A stretch of 64,000 bases of DNA. It comes from Cytobacillus suaedae. GTDB taxonomy: Bacteria > Bacillota > Bacilli > Bacillales > Bacillaceae_L. A program made the position numbers and the translations under genes. The stretch covers positions 731,001 through 795,000 of the forward strand of contig CP063163.1 in the NCBI GenBank assembly GCA_014960805.1, read 5' to 3'. Below the pieces are notes generated by a model. The model had not been told where the DNA came from, did no database searches, and saw only the letters and a list, made by a program, of their open reading frames with translations. Of this stretch, positions 41,863-49,708 are shown piece after piece (the stretch's first letter is position 1; each line of letters starts with the position of its first letter).

Positions 41863-42393
41863 ATGAAAAAATGTATTATGCTCGTTCTTAGTTTAGTTCT
41901 TATCACAGGATGTACTAGAAGTTATGATACGTTAGAAGCAGCCGTGCAAAGTCACTGGGACACTCCAATCGAAATTGTTAACCAAGATGCAAAGAATCAA
42001 TTAGTCTATTATTTAGATCATACCCAACATGTCTTGGGTGTTTACTATTACGAGAATGGAAGGTATAGATATAACAACAAGCTGAGTGTGGGTATGAGGT
42101 TTACTGCAGAGAGCATGATCCCTTTTTTTGTTCAAGCTATTCACATTGAAGGAGTAGGAAATATCATTTATGGTGCCATTAGATCAGATGAACATAAGGT
42201 AGAGACCTTTGTTATTGAATATAAAAATGGGGAGTTTCAGGAGATTAAAGCAAGAAATAATACATTCATAGCTGAATATCCGCCGTACCTCACAACAAGC
42301 TTAGAAATGTTTCAAACGGAAATTGCCAATGTGATTGCTTATGACAATAACGGAGTGTTCGTGGCAAGTTATAAAAAGATAAACCATAACTAA
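41863..42393 (+). CDS. Lipoprotein, unknown family
   Basis: A lipoprotein of 176 residues with lipobox LITGCTR. The mature part starts with a conserved-looking SYDTLEAAVQSHWDTPIEIVNQDAKNQLVYYLD, then beta strands (VLGVYYYENGRYRYNN; VIEYKNGEFQEIKA). It resembles other Bacillus lipoproteins in which an AIQxxWxxxIxI motif precedes an LVxYxxxxxxxVGVYYxxxGxY sheet. ATG 41863 follows CGAGGAGGGAATCC. Function unknown. Confidence 0.74.
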   Translation: MKKCIMLVLSLVLITGCTRSYDTLEAAVQSHWDTPIEIVNQDAKNQLVYYLDHTQHVLGVYYYENGRYRYNNKLSVGMRFTAESMIPFFVQAIHIEGVGNIIYGAIRSDEHKVETFVIEYKNGEFQEIKARNNTFIAEYPPYLTTSLEMFQTEIANVIAYDNNGVFVASYKKINHN

Positions 42394-42557
42394 ATTGGAC
42401 TTTGTGCGAGTTATATACTTAAAGAAATCGGGAACGAAGAGGTTTCGCAAGTGAAATGGGGATAACAAAGGAGAATACGGAAAATTCATCTGGAATGAAT
42501 GCGATAAGAGTCAAACAACGCGATGCTTAAAGTTAAAACATTTGTCGAGGGGGTGTC

Positions 42558-42986
42558 ATGTTGAAGAGAGTTGCAATGATTGCTGTATTAATCCTAGTCG
42601 GAATAATCTTTTTTACCTTTTATATGTACCGCGAGCAAAATTTAGGCGATGTACTTAATATTGAACAAGTGGAGCGTGTTCTTATCGTAACTGATGATAA
42701 AAACCGTCCAAACGGCGTTGAAATTCCAAAGATAGATCAAGAAAAGAAGGATCAACTTATTGCCTTTTTAAATCAATATCAAGTAAAACTGTCAATGAAA
42801 GAAGGCTGGTTTTCTGACTATCCGTCAGAGCAATTTAACCTTTACCTTGTATACAAAAACGGAGAACCCGAAGTCTTTACCATCGAACAAGAGGTCGTTG
42901 CAACAACAGAAATTTACGAAATAGTAAATGCCCCGTTGGATTATCAATGGATACAGGAATTTGAACGAAAACTTAACTCTGAGTGA
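42558..42986 (+). CDS. Exported protein with N-terminal anchor, unknown
   Basis: A protein of 142 residues: N-terminal membrane segment (VAMIAVLILVGIIFFTFYMYR) and an ectodomain with alternating strands and helices (NIEQVERVLIVTDDKNRPNG; FLNQYQVKLSMKEGWFSDYP; FNLYLVYKNGEPEVFTIEQEVV). TTG 42558 is preceded by AGGGGGTGTCATG. No known family. It is monocistronic in appearance, about 165 bp after the previous gene. Confidence 0.7.
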   Translation: MLKRVAMIAVLILVGIIFFTFYMYREQNLGDVLNIEQVERVLIVTDDKNRPNGVEIPKIDQEKKDQLIAFLNQYQVKLSMKEGWFSDYPSEQFNLYLVYKNGEPEVFTIEQEVVATTEIYEIVNAPLDYQWIQEFERKLNSE

Positions 42987-43222
42987 GAAGAGCGTATTAT
43001 CTTTTCTTTGAAGTAAAGGTTGGATAGTTCCAAAAGGAAGGTATTCTAATGAATTTTTCTACGTAATGTAACAGGAAAAATCTAATGTATATTAAACATC
43101 TTGAGACCTATAAGTGGAGCGCATATGGAAGAAAACAATCTGTGAGTCAATAGTGGGTATTCTTGTTATGTCAACCAACCTTTAATAAGAAGAATGGTCG
43201 AATGTTTAGGGGGAGCAGATGC

Positions 43223-43783
43223 ATGAAAAAATGGTTATTCATAGTTCCGTTGCTAGTTGTCATAATATTGATCTTTATGATAAGTGGATATAGGTTTACC
43301 GCGTTAAGTGCTGCTAAAAGTCATGCATTCCTTCCGGCAGATGCAGAGTTATTGGAGCAACATGATACAGGTTCATCGGTTATTGTTATTTTTAAAAGTG
43401 ATAAAGAAGAAAAGTATCGTACCTTATTAGCTGAAAAGAAAGGAATGTTCTACATTTGTCGTCATTCCACCTTTACTCCGTATAGATCTGATAGCATTCA
43501 AACTTTTGGAGGTTTTAGTTTTATTACAAAAAATGATGAAGCATCCGTGTTTAGTGTCATATCATACGATGAAGAAGTGGCTTATATAGAAGCTGGTGTA
43601 GAGCCTAACAGAGAACGAAAAGAGATAAGAACAGGAGTACCTGTAACTTTCATATTTTCATACAGTAAACAACTTGATCAGCTAAATCCAGTTGCAACCA
43701 ATAAGGAAGGTGAGGAGCTTTATTATTATGGGTATCTTAACTTATACGAAGATATAAAATGGCATAAAATCGATGGACAATAA
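43223..43783 (+). CDS. Membrane-anchored protein, unknown
   Basis: A protein of 186 residues. An N-terminal segment (WLFIVPLLVVIILIFMISGY) anchors a beta-rich ectodomain (VVIFKSDKEEKYRTLLAEKK; FGGFSFITKNDEASVFSVISYDEEV; VTFIFSYSKQLDQLNPVATNKEG). ATG 43223 is preceded by AGGGGGAG at six bases. No recognised motif. It belongs to the run of monocistronic exported-protein genes. Confidence 0.7.
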   Translation: MKKWLFIVPLLVVIILIFMISGYRFTALSAAKSHAFLPADAELLEQHDTGSSVIVIFKSDKEEKYRTLLAEKKGMFYICRHSTFTPYRSDSIQTFGGFSFITKNDEASVFSVISYDEEVAYIEAGVEPNRERKEIRTGVPVTFIFSYSKQLDQLNPVATNKEGEELYYYGYLNLYEDIKWHKIDGQ

Positions 43784-43978
43784 CAAACTCTCTTTTCATT
43801 AACTTGGTACTTATCTTGCAGAAGAAGTTCCTTTTTGTGGAATTAATTGAACCTGTGGTACATCCGTGACCAGATATAAGAAAATTTAGTTCTGTACTTC
43901 CATAATAAATATAGTTTGGTGGAAGAAAGCAACCTTTTACCAATCATATCGTCTAATGAAATAACAGGGGGGAGTAAA

Positions 43979-44455
43979 ATGAAGAGAAGGAATGTACTTA
44001 CATTTTGCATAGTGTTCATCTTAGTAACTTTTAGCTTATTTCCAAGCCATTCAATAGCGACAAAATGGGTATATTCATTCGTAGTGTGGGATGGATATGT
44101 TTATGTAGTAAGTGATGAGTATGTAACAGAAATAGGTAGTGAAATTGGGTATGTAACCAATTATTCGGATATGGAAGAGCTCCCAGGTAATTTCTCAAAT
44201 AAGTATAAAGAGGGTACTAAATATTACTCTATCAAAGGGGTAAACACAGGGGAATCGATTGCAATTGAAGAAGGTGAGGATAGATTTAAAAAGGCAGATA
44301 GGGAAAAGGAATACCATATCTATAAAGAAGATTCACATGAGGAACAAAAGTTCACCTTTAATGATTTTGGAATAGGATTGTCAATAGGGTTGTCAGTTCT
44401 TTTATTGATTATTGTCATTGGCAGCTTTTTCGTAAAGAAAAAAAATATCAATTAA
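43979..44455 (+). CDS. Exported protein with C-terminal membrane anchor
   Basis: A protein of 158 residues: an N-terminal signal (VLTFCIVFILVTFSLFPSHSIA) and a C-terminal hydrophobic helix (GIGLSIGLSVLLLIIVIGSFFV) with a basic end (KKKNIN), so it is probably a type I membrane protein. The ectodomain has WVYSFVVWDGYVYVVSDEYV and acidic stretches. ATG 43979 follows GGGGGGAGTAAA. The downstream hairpin is a duplicate of that at 31174. Function unknown. Confidence 0.72.
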   Translation: MKRRNVLTFCIVFILVTFSLFPSHSIATKWVYSFVVWDGYVYVVSDEYVTEIGSEIGYVTNYSDMEELPGNFSNKYKEGTKYYSIKGVNTGESIAIEEGEDRFKKADREKEYHIYKEDSHEEQKFTFNDFGIGLSIGLSVLLLIIVIGSFFVKKKNIN

Positions 44456-44472
44456 TGAGTTTTTCATCGGAT

Positions 44473-44498
44473 GCCACACTTCAAAACAGAAGTATGGC
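44473..44498 (+). terminator. Hairpin after exported protein gene, copy of 31174
   Basis: GCCACACTTC and GAAGTATGGC form a stem (one mismatch) around AAAACA. The sequence and 3' flank repeat those at 31174-31202. Confidence 0.7.
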
Positions 44499-44579
44499 TA
44501 TTAGTGTTGAAGTAAAGTGCAGTTTGCTAAGGTGAAACTAAAAAAAGTGTTCGTCAATTAGAGAAAGGGGGGAATGTAT

Positions 44580-44984
44580 TTGGTTAAAAAGATATTGTTT
44601 TATTTACTAACTATTGCCTTTATAAGTAGTTGTAGTCAGCAAAATGTAACCAATATAACTTTAAAAGAGCTAGTGGCTGTGATGAATGAGCAAGGGTTAG
44701 AATTAGAAAAAACTGATTTACCAAGTGAAAATGTCTTTATTCAAGAATTAAATGGTGTCACACCTAGTGCCTATTTTATAGATGGGGCAACACTTTCCAT
44801 TTATTTATTTTCAACAGTGGACGCAAGAGAAAAAGGTATGGATGATTATAAAGAAAAATTGGATGCTGCTTCATACGAACAACACAAAACGTTTACGGTC
44901 AAAAACGTGTTAATCTTGTATGTTGAAGGTAGTGAGGAGAACCATAAAAAATTAGATAAGGTAGTCGATGCGTTAAGAAAATAA
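44580..44984 (+). CDS. Lipoprotein, unknown family
   Basis: A lipoprotein of 134 residues with lipobox FISSCSQ. The mature part (LKELVAVMNEQGLELEKTDLPSENVFIQELNGVTPSAYFIDG; LYVEGSEENHKKLDKVVDALRK) is alpha/beta. Similar Bacillus lipoproteins with an L..AL.EQG..L......P.N.F...LNGV.P..Y.ldG pattern exist. TTG 44580 is preferred as GAAAGGGGGGA lies ahead; ATG 44574 directly abuts that site. Function unknown. Confidence 0.74.
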   Translation: MVKKILFYLLTIAFISSCSQQNVTNITLKELVAVMNEQGLELEKTDLPSENVFIQELNGVTPSAYFIDGATLSIYLFSTVDAREKGMDDYKEKLDAASYEQHKTFTVKNVLILYVEGSEENHKKLDKVVDALRK

Positions 44985-45062
44985 TGTTCCTTGTGCTAAC
45001 TTGCAGCCTTCCTGTAATAATTGTAGTTTAGAAGAATGAAATTGAAAGAAAGGCAGGTTCAT

Positions 45063-45554
45063 ATGAACACTAGAATAATATTTTATCTTTTGGGGTTAAC
45101 GGTTCTATTCTCTCTTATGGTTGGGTGTACGAATCAAGAAGAAGCTAATAAGAAAGAGAGTGAAAGATTAAAAAATGATAATTCCAAGACGCCACCTAGT
45201 CTGACTATTTCTGTTGGTGGAAATAACTTTAAGACAGCGATGGGTACATACAGCTGGAGCTATAGTAACAGTGACGGCACCTTAACGTTCGTAAATGCTG
45301 ACTCAGCCGCACCCCCATTATTAGTGAAAGATCATCAAGCAATTGACATAACATCAAATACTGAAGTCAAATTACTCTTTCCAAAACCGCCATTAGACTA
45401 TCAAGTTAGGATATGGGAGGTAGATGGTAGCATAGTAGCTTCTTATAAAGAAGTCGTTCTTTCTGGTTATACAGGCAGAGTAATTTATGAGGTTACAACC
45501 ACTTGGGAGCAAGGGACTGTACATTATGCTTTTGTCTTAGATATTGAAGAATAA
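45063..45554 (+). CDS. Lipoprotein, unknown family
   Basis: A lipoprotein of 163 residues with lipobox LMVGCTN. The mature part has a Lys/Glu-rich linker (EEANKKESERLKNDNSKTPP), then a beta domain (SLTISVGGNNFKTAMGTYSWSYS) and a final strand (HYAFVLDIEE). The motif TxxGTYxWxxxxxDGTxTxxxADxxxPPxLVKxxxA resembles a widespread Bacillus extracytoplasmic domain. ATG 45063 follows AAAGGCAGG. Function unknown. Confidence 0.75.
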   Translation: MNTRIIFYLLGLTVLFSLMVGCTNQEEANKKESERLKNDNSKTPPSLTISVGGNNFKTAMGTYSWSYSNSDGTLTFVNADSAAPPLLVKDHQAIDITSNTEVKLLFPKPPLDYQVRIWEVDGSIVASYKEVVLSGYTGRVIYEVTTTWEQGTVHYAFVLDIEE

Positions 45555-45714
45555 TAGCTTTTATATAAAGAATAGGGAGGTTTACATTGGTCCATTCCCT
45601 ACTTTTTTAGTTATTGTTATAGGTGCCTTTGACATAACTTTGATTTACAACCAATTGAGATTGAATTCAAGAGAAATGTAAACAGCCATTATATATATAT
45701 CCATTAAGGTTATT

Positions 45715-45762
45715 TTTACTTTAGTAACATTACTTGGATAAACATACCTAAGTAAAGTTTAC
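45715..45762. repeat. Inverted repeats of TTACT/AGTAA type
   Basis: TTTACTT...AAGTAAA and TTACTTGG...CCTAAGTAA pairing lies upstream of the gene at 45843. A second cluster with the same words lies at 46693-46748, beyond the next gene. Confidence 0.55.
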
Positions 45763-45842
45763 ATTCAAATAATTACCAATGGATAGTTAAGATAGTAGAC
45801 GCTATAATTAATGATGTATGCAACATAAGAAGGTGGACAAAA

Positions 45843-46118
45843 ATGAAAAGAACTTTATTACAAGGTGTTATCTTTTCTACAATTACAAACCTATTATTAT
45901 TTTTTGTTATAACGATTTATTTAAAACGTGAACTTATTTTTGACTTATTAAAGAGTGAAGAAGTCTATTATCTACAAAATGAAATTGTGTTTGGATATGT
46001 GGGTCGTGGAAGTGCTAACTTGTTTATAGTATTGGTAATTTTAATCTCTTTTTGCTTCTTTTTTATTTTGTTTATTATTATTAGATTGATAGTACAAGCC
46101 TTCAAGAAAACTATGTAA
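45843..46118 (+). CDS. Small membrane protein, paralogue of the gene at 52016
   Basis: A protein of 91 residues with two membrane helices (about 6-25 and 58-85) and a conserved middle, EEVYYLQNEIVFGYVGRGSAN. The gene at 52016 outside the element has GDQVYYLQNDRVLGYVGPGTAS and the same start MKRTxLxGVxFSxITNLLL. Function is unknown; the family appears restricted to this neighbourhood. The pair is one of two sets shared between the element and the right flank. Confidence 0.75.
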   Translation: MKRTLLQGVIFSTITNLLLFFVITIYLKRELIFDLLKSEEVYYLQNEIVFGYVGRGSANLFIVLVILISFCFFFILFIIIRLIVQAFKKTM

Positions 46119-46214
46119 CTTTCTTTTCATGCAATAATACATTTACTGCTTTCTGGATTAGATAACCTAACAAGTGAACGTAATTAGAATAATTGAGGCA
46201 AGGGAGATTTTTGA

Positions 46215-46580
46215 GTGAGCTTTATAGACATTGTTTTTCTACTTATACTATGGATGGTATTACCACTATTTGTTGTGTTTGAGTATCTAAAATTGAACGC
46301 TAAACAAAAAGGGGAAATACTGGAAGAAGTAAAAGGTTCTAGAGGATTTATTGTTGTATTATTATTAGTGCTTTTAGGTTTTCTTATTTTCTTTACAGGA
46401 ATAATTACATCCGAGACATCGGTTAAATACCTAGGGATCTTTATCTTTCTTGTGGCTTGGCTTTTAGCTGGAATTGAACTATGGAATACCAACATAAAAA
46501 GAAGCCTGTTATTTATCAGTTTATCTTCTATTTCTTTAGTTATCTTTATTATTAAGATAATACTACCAGTGGTAAGGTAG
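46215..46580 (+). CDS. Small membrane protein, three to four TM segments
   Basis: A protein of 121 residues: hydrophobic segments about 3-22, 43-63, 70-88 and 95-118, with a basic loop (KLNAKQKGEILEEVKGSRG). GTG 46215 follows AAGGGAGA. No transporter motif. It follows its neighbour by 96 bp and is closed by a terminator. Function unknown. Confidence 0.65.
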   Translation: MSFIDIVFLLILWMVLPLFVVFEYLKLNAKQKGEILEEVKGSRGFIVVLLLVLLGFLIFFTGIITSETSVKYLGIFIFLVAWLLAGIELWNTNIKRSLLFISLSSISLVIFIIKIILPVVR

Positions 46581-46586
46581 TTCAGA

Positions 46587-46618
46587 AGCCCCCTTCTATT
46601 GAAGCGGGGTTATTTTGT
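46587..46618 (+). terminator. Terminator of small membrane protein gene
   Basis: AGCCCCCTTC and GAAGCGGGGTT pair around TATT with a small bulge, followed by ATTTTGTTTG. Confidence 0.7.
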
Positions 46619-46692
46619 TTGCCGTTGCTGAAATTTATTCGAGTTATGTGATCCCTTAGTTATAGCTATTTTATTGAGAGTTATCTTTATTT

Positions 46693-46748
46693 CAGTAAAA
46701 TTACTAAGGTAACTTTACTGAGAGACTTTACTATAGTAACTTTAACAT
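46693..46748. repeat. Inverted-repeat cluster in long intergenic region
   Basis: CAGTAAAATTAC and GTAACTTTACTG form 12-bp arms with one mismatch (46693-46720), followed by palindrome TTACTATAGTAA. This resembles the cluster at 45715-45762. Confidence 0.6.
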
Positions 46749-46776
46749 TTAATTATCAAAAATATCATAAAACAGG

Positions 46777-46990
46777 TCTCGGTATTTAGGTGTTATTTAT
46801 CTCGGTGAGAAGGTGTGAATGGGATCCCATTCACACCTTCTCACCGAGACTGATATACATGGAATAGTGGCTTGTCCCAGGCATATTAAGGGGTTTGTCC
46901 ATCTAACAGGTTAGTAGGAAATACATAAATATTATTGAACTCGGTAATTGGGTAGAATTAAAACATTGTGTCTCGGTAATTAGGTGAGTT
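46777..46990. repeat. CTCGGT repeats and 50-bp perfect palindrome
   Basis: The palindrome 46800-46849 reads TCTCGGTGAGAAGGTG ... CACCTTCTCACCGAGA, 25 bp per arm, with no loop and no mismatch. Three further copies of its end word occur as CTCGGTNNTTxGGT at about 46778, 46940 and 46971. The whole gap 46581-47251 holds no gene; the palindrome sits midway between the last membrane protein and the nuclease gene. Confidence 0.92.
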
Positions 46991-47266
46991 TTTTAATGTT
47001 GTTCATTTCTTCATAATATTTGCCCCAAATTGGCATTTGAAACTTTCAATTGGTTAACTACTCATATTATCTAAAAGTGTAATTTAGATATTCTTCTGCT
47101 AACAAGCTACTTTTTTGCAAGAAGTGATTTTAGGATAAGCTAGGTTATGCTATAAATCTACAAATACATTTTTTTACAAAAATGGTACAATGGTGACATG
47201 AATTTGTAAAAATTTCATTTTAATGATTTTCAGGAGACAATTTATTTTTATATGGGGGAACCGGTT

Positions 47267-49657
47267 GTGATCGAAATATTGGACATTGAAAGTTTTGGAC
47301 CGTATAGGCATTATGAATGGAAAAAAAACATAGGAAATGAACCTGGCGCAACTTTTAAACAGATTAACATTATTTATGGTAGAAATTATTCAGGGAAAAC
47401 GACACTATCTAGAATTTTTAGATCTATTGAAAATAGTAAGGTGCATCCTGACTATGATAATCCCAATTTTTTAATAAAATTGAGAGACGGTAGAGTAATT
47501 TCTCAAGAAAATATAGAAAGTTTCAAACACGATTTTATCATTCGTGTTTATAATACAGATTTTGTGAAAACAAATCTAAGTTGGTTTTTTAATGATGATG
47601 GGTCTATTATGCCGTTTACATTATTAGGTGAAAAAAATATAGAAATAGAAAAGAAATTATTAAATATAGAACGAAAGTTTGGAAGTGTAGAAGATAAGAA
47701 GGGATTACTTTTTGAGCTTAATCAATTAGCTAATGGGTATATTGTCAAAGATAAGGAGGAAAAGGATAAGAGAGCATCTCTTGATTCGGCATTGCGTAAA
47801 AAAGCTCAAGAAATTAAGAACAAAGCTAATATTTTTGATATGCCGCTTTACAATATAATTTCCATAAAAACAGATATTGTACAAATTATCGATACTAAAT
47901 CTTCATTTTTGTTATGTGAAAAAGGTTTGGAAATAAGAAGAAAGCTTATTAATGAAGAGGCAAAGAAAAACCTAACATTGTTAAAAAGTATAGATGGTGT
48001 TTTTTCAAAGTTAGTTGAAACAATTAACCACTTGATTAGTAAAAGAATTAATCCAAGTGAACCAATTATGGAATTAATTAATGATAACCTATTGCAAGAG
48101 TGGGTAAGAATGGGAATTGAGAGACATAAAGGAAAAAGGGAAAATTGTGGTTTTTGTGGTAAGACAATAGAAGATGATTTATGGAATAAACTTGATGCTC
48201 ATTTTAGTAAGGAATCCGAGGAATTAAGAAATAGCATTAATCTGACAAAAGAAGAGCTTTTAGATTTTAAGAATGTCGTTGATAATCATTTCAATCTTAG
48301 TAAAAGAGATTTTTATGTGAATCTCCATGTAGAGTTTGAGAAGCAAACTGAAAAATGGATAAACATTAAAGGATTATATATGCAACATATTAATTTTTTA
48401 TTAACCGAACTAGAAGAGAGGGAGAAGGATATATTTAAAGGAAGGGAATTACTGAAACTTTCCGGTTTGCATGAAGACTACGGAGAAATTCTTGAAGACA
48501 CCAACAAGCTTATTCTAGAGAATAACAATAAGACTTTGAACCTTAATAGTGACCAAGTCCAAGCAAGAATAGAATTAAGGATGCATGAGGTTGCACGATA
48601 TATTGAAGATATTAAGTATATCCAGGAAACGAATGAACTTGAAAAAATTAAAAGAGATCTAGACAGTATAATGCCCTTAATAACTGAAAAAGAAGAGGAG
48701 GTTAATCAATTAAACCAAGAAAAAAGAGAACTAGAAACTCTAATGAAGGATGAGTGTCGAGGAGCAGAATTGGTAAATAAACACTTGAGCAATTATTTTG
48801 GACATGATGAGTTAACTTTAGTTGCAGAAGGTGTTGCACCAAATGTCAGATTTAAAATAATCAGAGGTGGAAAAGAGGCAAAAAATCTTAGTGAAGGAGA
48901 ATGCAGCTTAATTTCTTTTTGCTACTTTATTGCCCAAATTGAAGATGAACTTAAGGCTAGTAATAGTAAAGAAAGTTTGATTATTTATATTGATGATCCT
49001 ATTTCAAGTTTAGATGGTAATCATATATTTTTTATGTTTAGTTTAATTGAAAGTATAATTGCAAAGAATAAGAACTTTTTGCAACTTTTTATTTCCACTC
49101 ATAGTTTAGACTTTCTTAAGTATTTAAAACGGTTAACTAATTATAATGGTAGAGAAAGTGTTAATCATTTTCTGATTGAGAAAAGGATGAAACTAGATAC
49201 AAAGTGCAGCTTTATAAGTCCTATGCCGGCTCATATTAGAGAATATGTCACCGAATTCAACTATTTATTTAGTGAAATTTATAGCCTTTATAAGGAAACA
49301 AAAGGAGATCGAAAAAGACAACTAGAAAATACTTATAATCAATTTTATAACTTACCGAATAATATACGAAAATTTCTAGAATGTTATTTGTTTTATAAGT
49401 ATCCAAATAATGAGTCCCCGTTGGATAACTTACCAAAACTTTTTGAGGGGAATATACCTACTCTCCTTAACAGGGTAATAAATGAGTATTCACATTTAGT
49501 TTATATCGACCGTGGATGGAAACCTGTTGATGTAGATGAAATGGAGAGGTGCGTACAGCTCATTATAGATAAAATGAGAGACAGTGATCCTGAACAATTT
49601 TATTCATTATTAGAAAGTATTGGGGTTAAAGACAGAACTCCTGTTGAAATGGTTTGA
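47267..49657 (+). CDS. RloC/PrrC-like anticodon nuclease with zinc hook
   Basis: A 796-residue ABC-type ATPase fused to an anticodon nuclease. Walker A is GRNYSGKTT (38-46), LSEGE is the ABC signature, LIIYIDDPISSLD is Walker B, and STHSLD is the H-loop. A coiled coil carries CGFC (Cys294, Cys297), a zinc-hook-like pair as in RloC. The C-terminal domain has RKFLE with Arg701 and Glu705, and His743 in EYSH, matching the PrrC catalytic triad. GTG 47267 follows GGGGGAA; ATG 47252 is also in frame. Such enzymes cut tRNA anticodon loops upon phage or DNA damage. It ends 20 bp before the right att arm and is transcribed toward it. Confidence 0.9.
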   Translation: MIEILDIESFGPYRHYEWKKNIGNEPGATFKQINIIYGRNYSGKTTLSRIFRSIENSKVHPDYDNPNFLIKLRDGRVISQENIESFKHDFIIRVYNTDFVKTNLSWFFNDDGSIMPFTLLGEKNIEIEKKLLNIERKFGSVEDKKGLLFELNQLANGYIVKDKEEKDKRASLDSALRKKAQEIKNKANIFDMPLYNIISIKTDIVQIIDTKSSFLLCEKGLEIRRKLINEEAKKNLTLLKSIDGVFSKLVETINHLISKRINPSEPIMELINDNLLQEWVRMGIERHKGKRENCGFCGKTIEDDLWNKLDAHFSKESEELRNSINLTKEELLDFKNVVDNHFNLSKRDFYVNLHVEFEKQTEKWINIKGLYMQHINFLLTELEEREKDIFKGRELLKLSGLHEDYGEILEDTNKLILENNNKTLNLNSDQVQARIELRMHEVARYIEDIKYIQETNELEKIKRDLDSIMPLITEKEEEVNQLNQEKRELETLMKDECRGAELVNKHLSNYFGHDELTLVAEGVAPNVRFKIIRGGKEAKNLSEGECSLISFCYFIAQIEDELKASNSKESLIIYIDDPISSLDGNHIFFMFSLIESIIAKNKNFLQLFISTHSLDFLKYLKRLTNYNGRESVNHFLIEKRMKLDTKCSFISPMPAHIREYVTEFNYLFSEIYSLYKETKGDRKRQLENTYNQFYNLPNNIRKFLECYLFYKYPNNESPLDNLPKLFEGNIPTLLNRVINEYSHLVYIDRGWKPVDVDEMERCVQLIIDKMRDSDPEQFYSLLESIGVKDRTPVEMV

Positions 49658-49677
49658 TGCTCATAAAACATGTTGCC

Positions 49678-49708
49678 AAGCACCTTAGAAAAACGAAGGC
49701 TGGGCTTC
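49678..49708 (+). other. attR: right end of the spoVR element
   Basis: Inner arm AAGCACCTTAG (49678-49688), then AAA and the 17-bp core (49692-49708) identical to the left core. Predicted crossover TG is at 49701-49702. Joining right inner arm, core and left inner arm gives a near-palindromic attP. Confidence 0.92.

Larger units (their letters stand above)
8374..49701. mobile_element. 41.3-kb skin-like intervening element inside spoVR
   Basis: The element is bounded by identical 17-bp direct repeats and splits spoVR exactly in frame. Inner flanks carry AAGCACCTTAG (49678-49688) and its reverse complement CTAAGGTGCTT (8387-8397); in the excised circle these frame the core symmetrically, as in serine-integrase attP sites, with TG as central dinucleotide. 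It encodes three large serine recombinases. It lacks recognisable phage structural, replication, partition or conjugation genes. Cargo is immunity-like genes, many small secreted proteins, regulators and an anticodon nuclease. By analogy to sigK-skin and spsM-SPbeta, mother-cell excision during sporulation is inferred, not shown. Confidence 0.93.

Noticed and set aside
41684-41866. 60-residue plus-strand protein before the lipoprotein gene
   Set aside because: No ribosome site, low-complexity composition, overlap with the next start.
8374-49701. Prophage interpretation of the element
   Set aside because: No terminase, portal, capsid, tail, lysis or replication genes are seen; the cargo is small secreted and immunity-like genes.
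8374-49701. Integrative conjugative element
   Set aside because: No relaxase, coupling protein or T4SS-like genes found.
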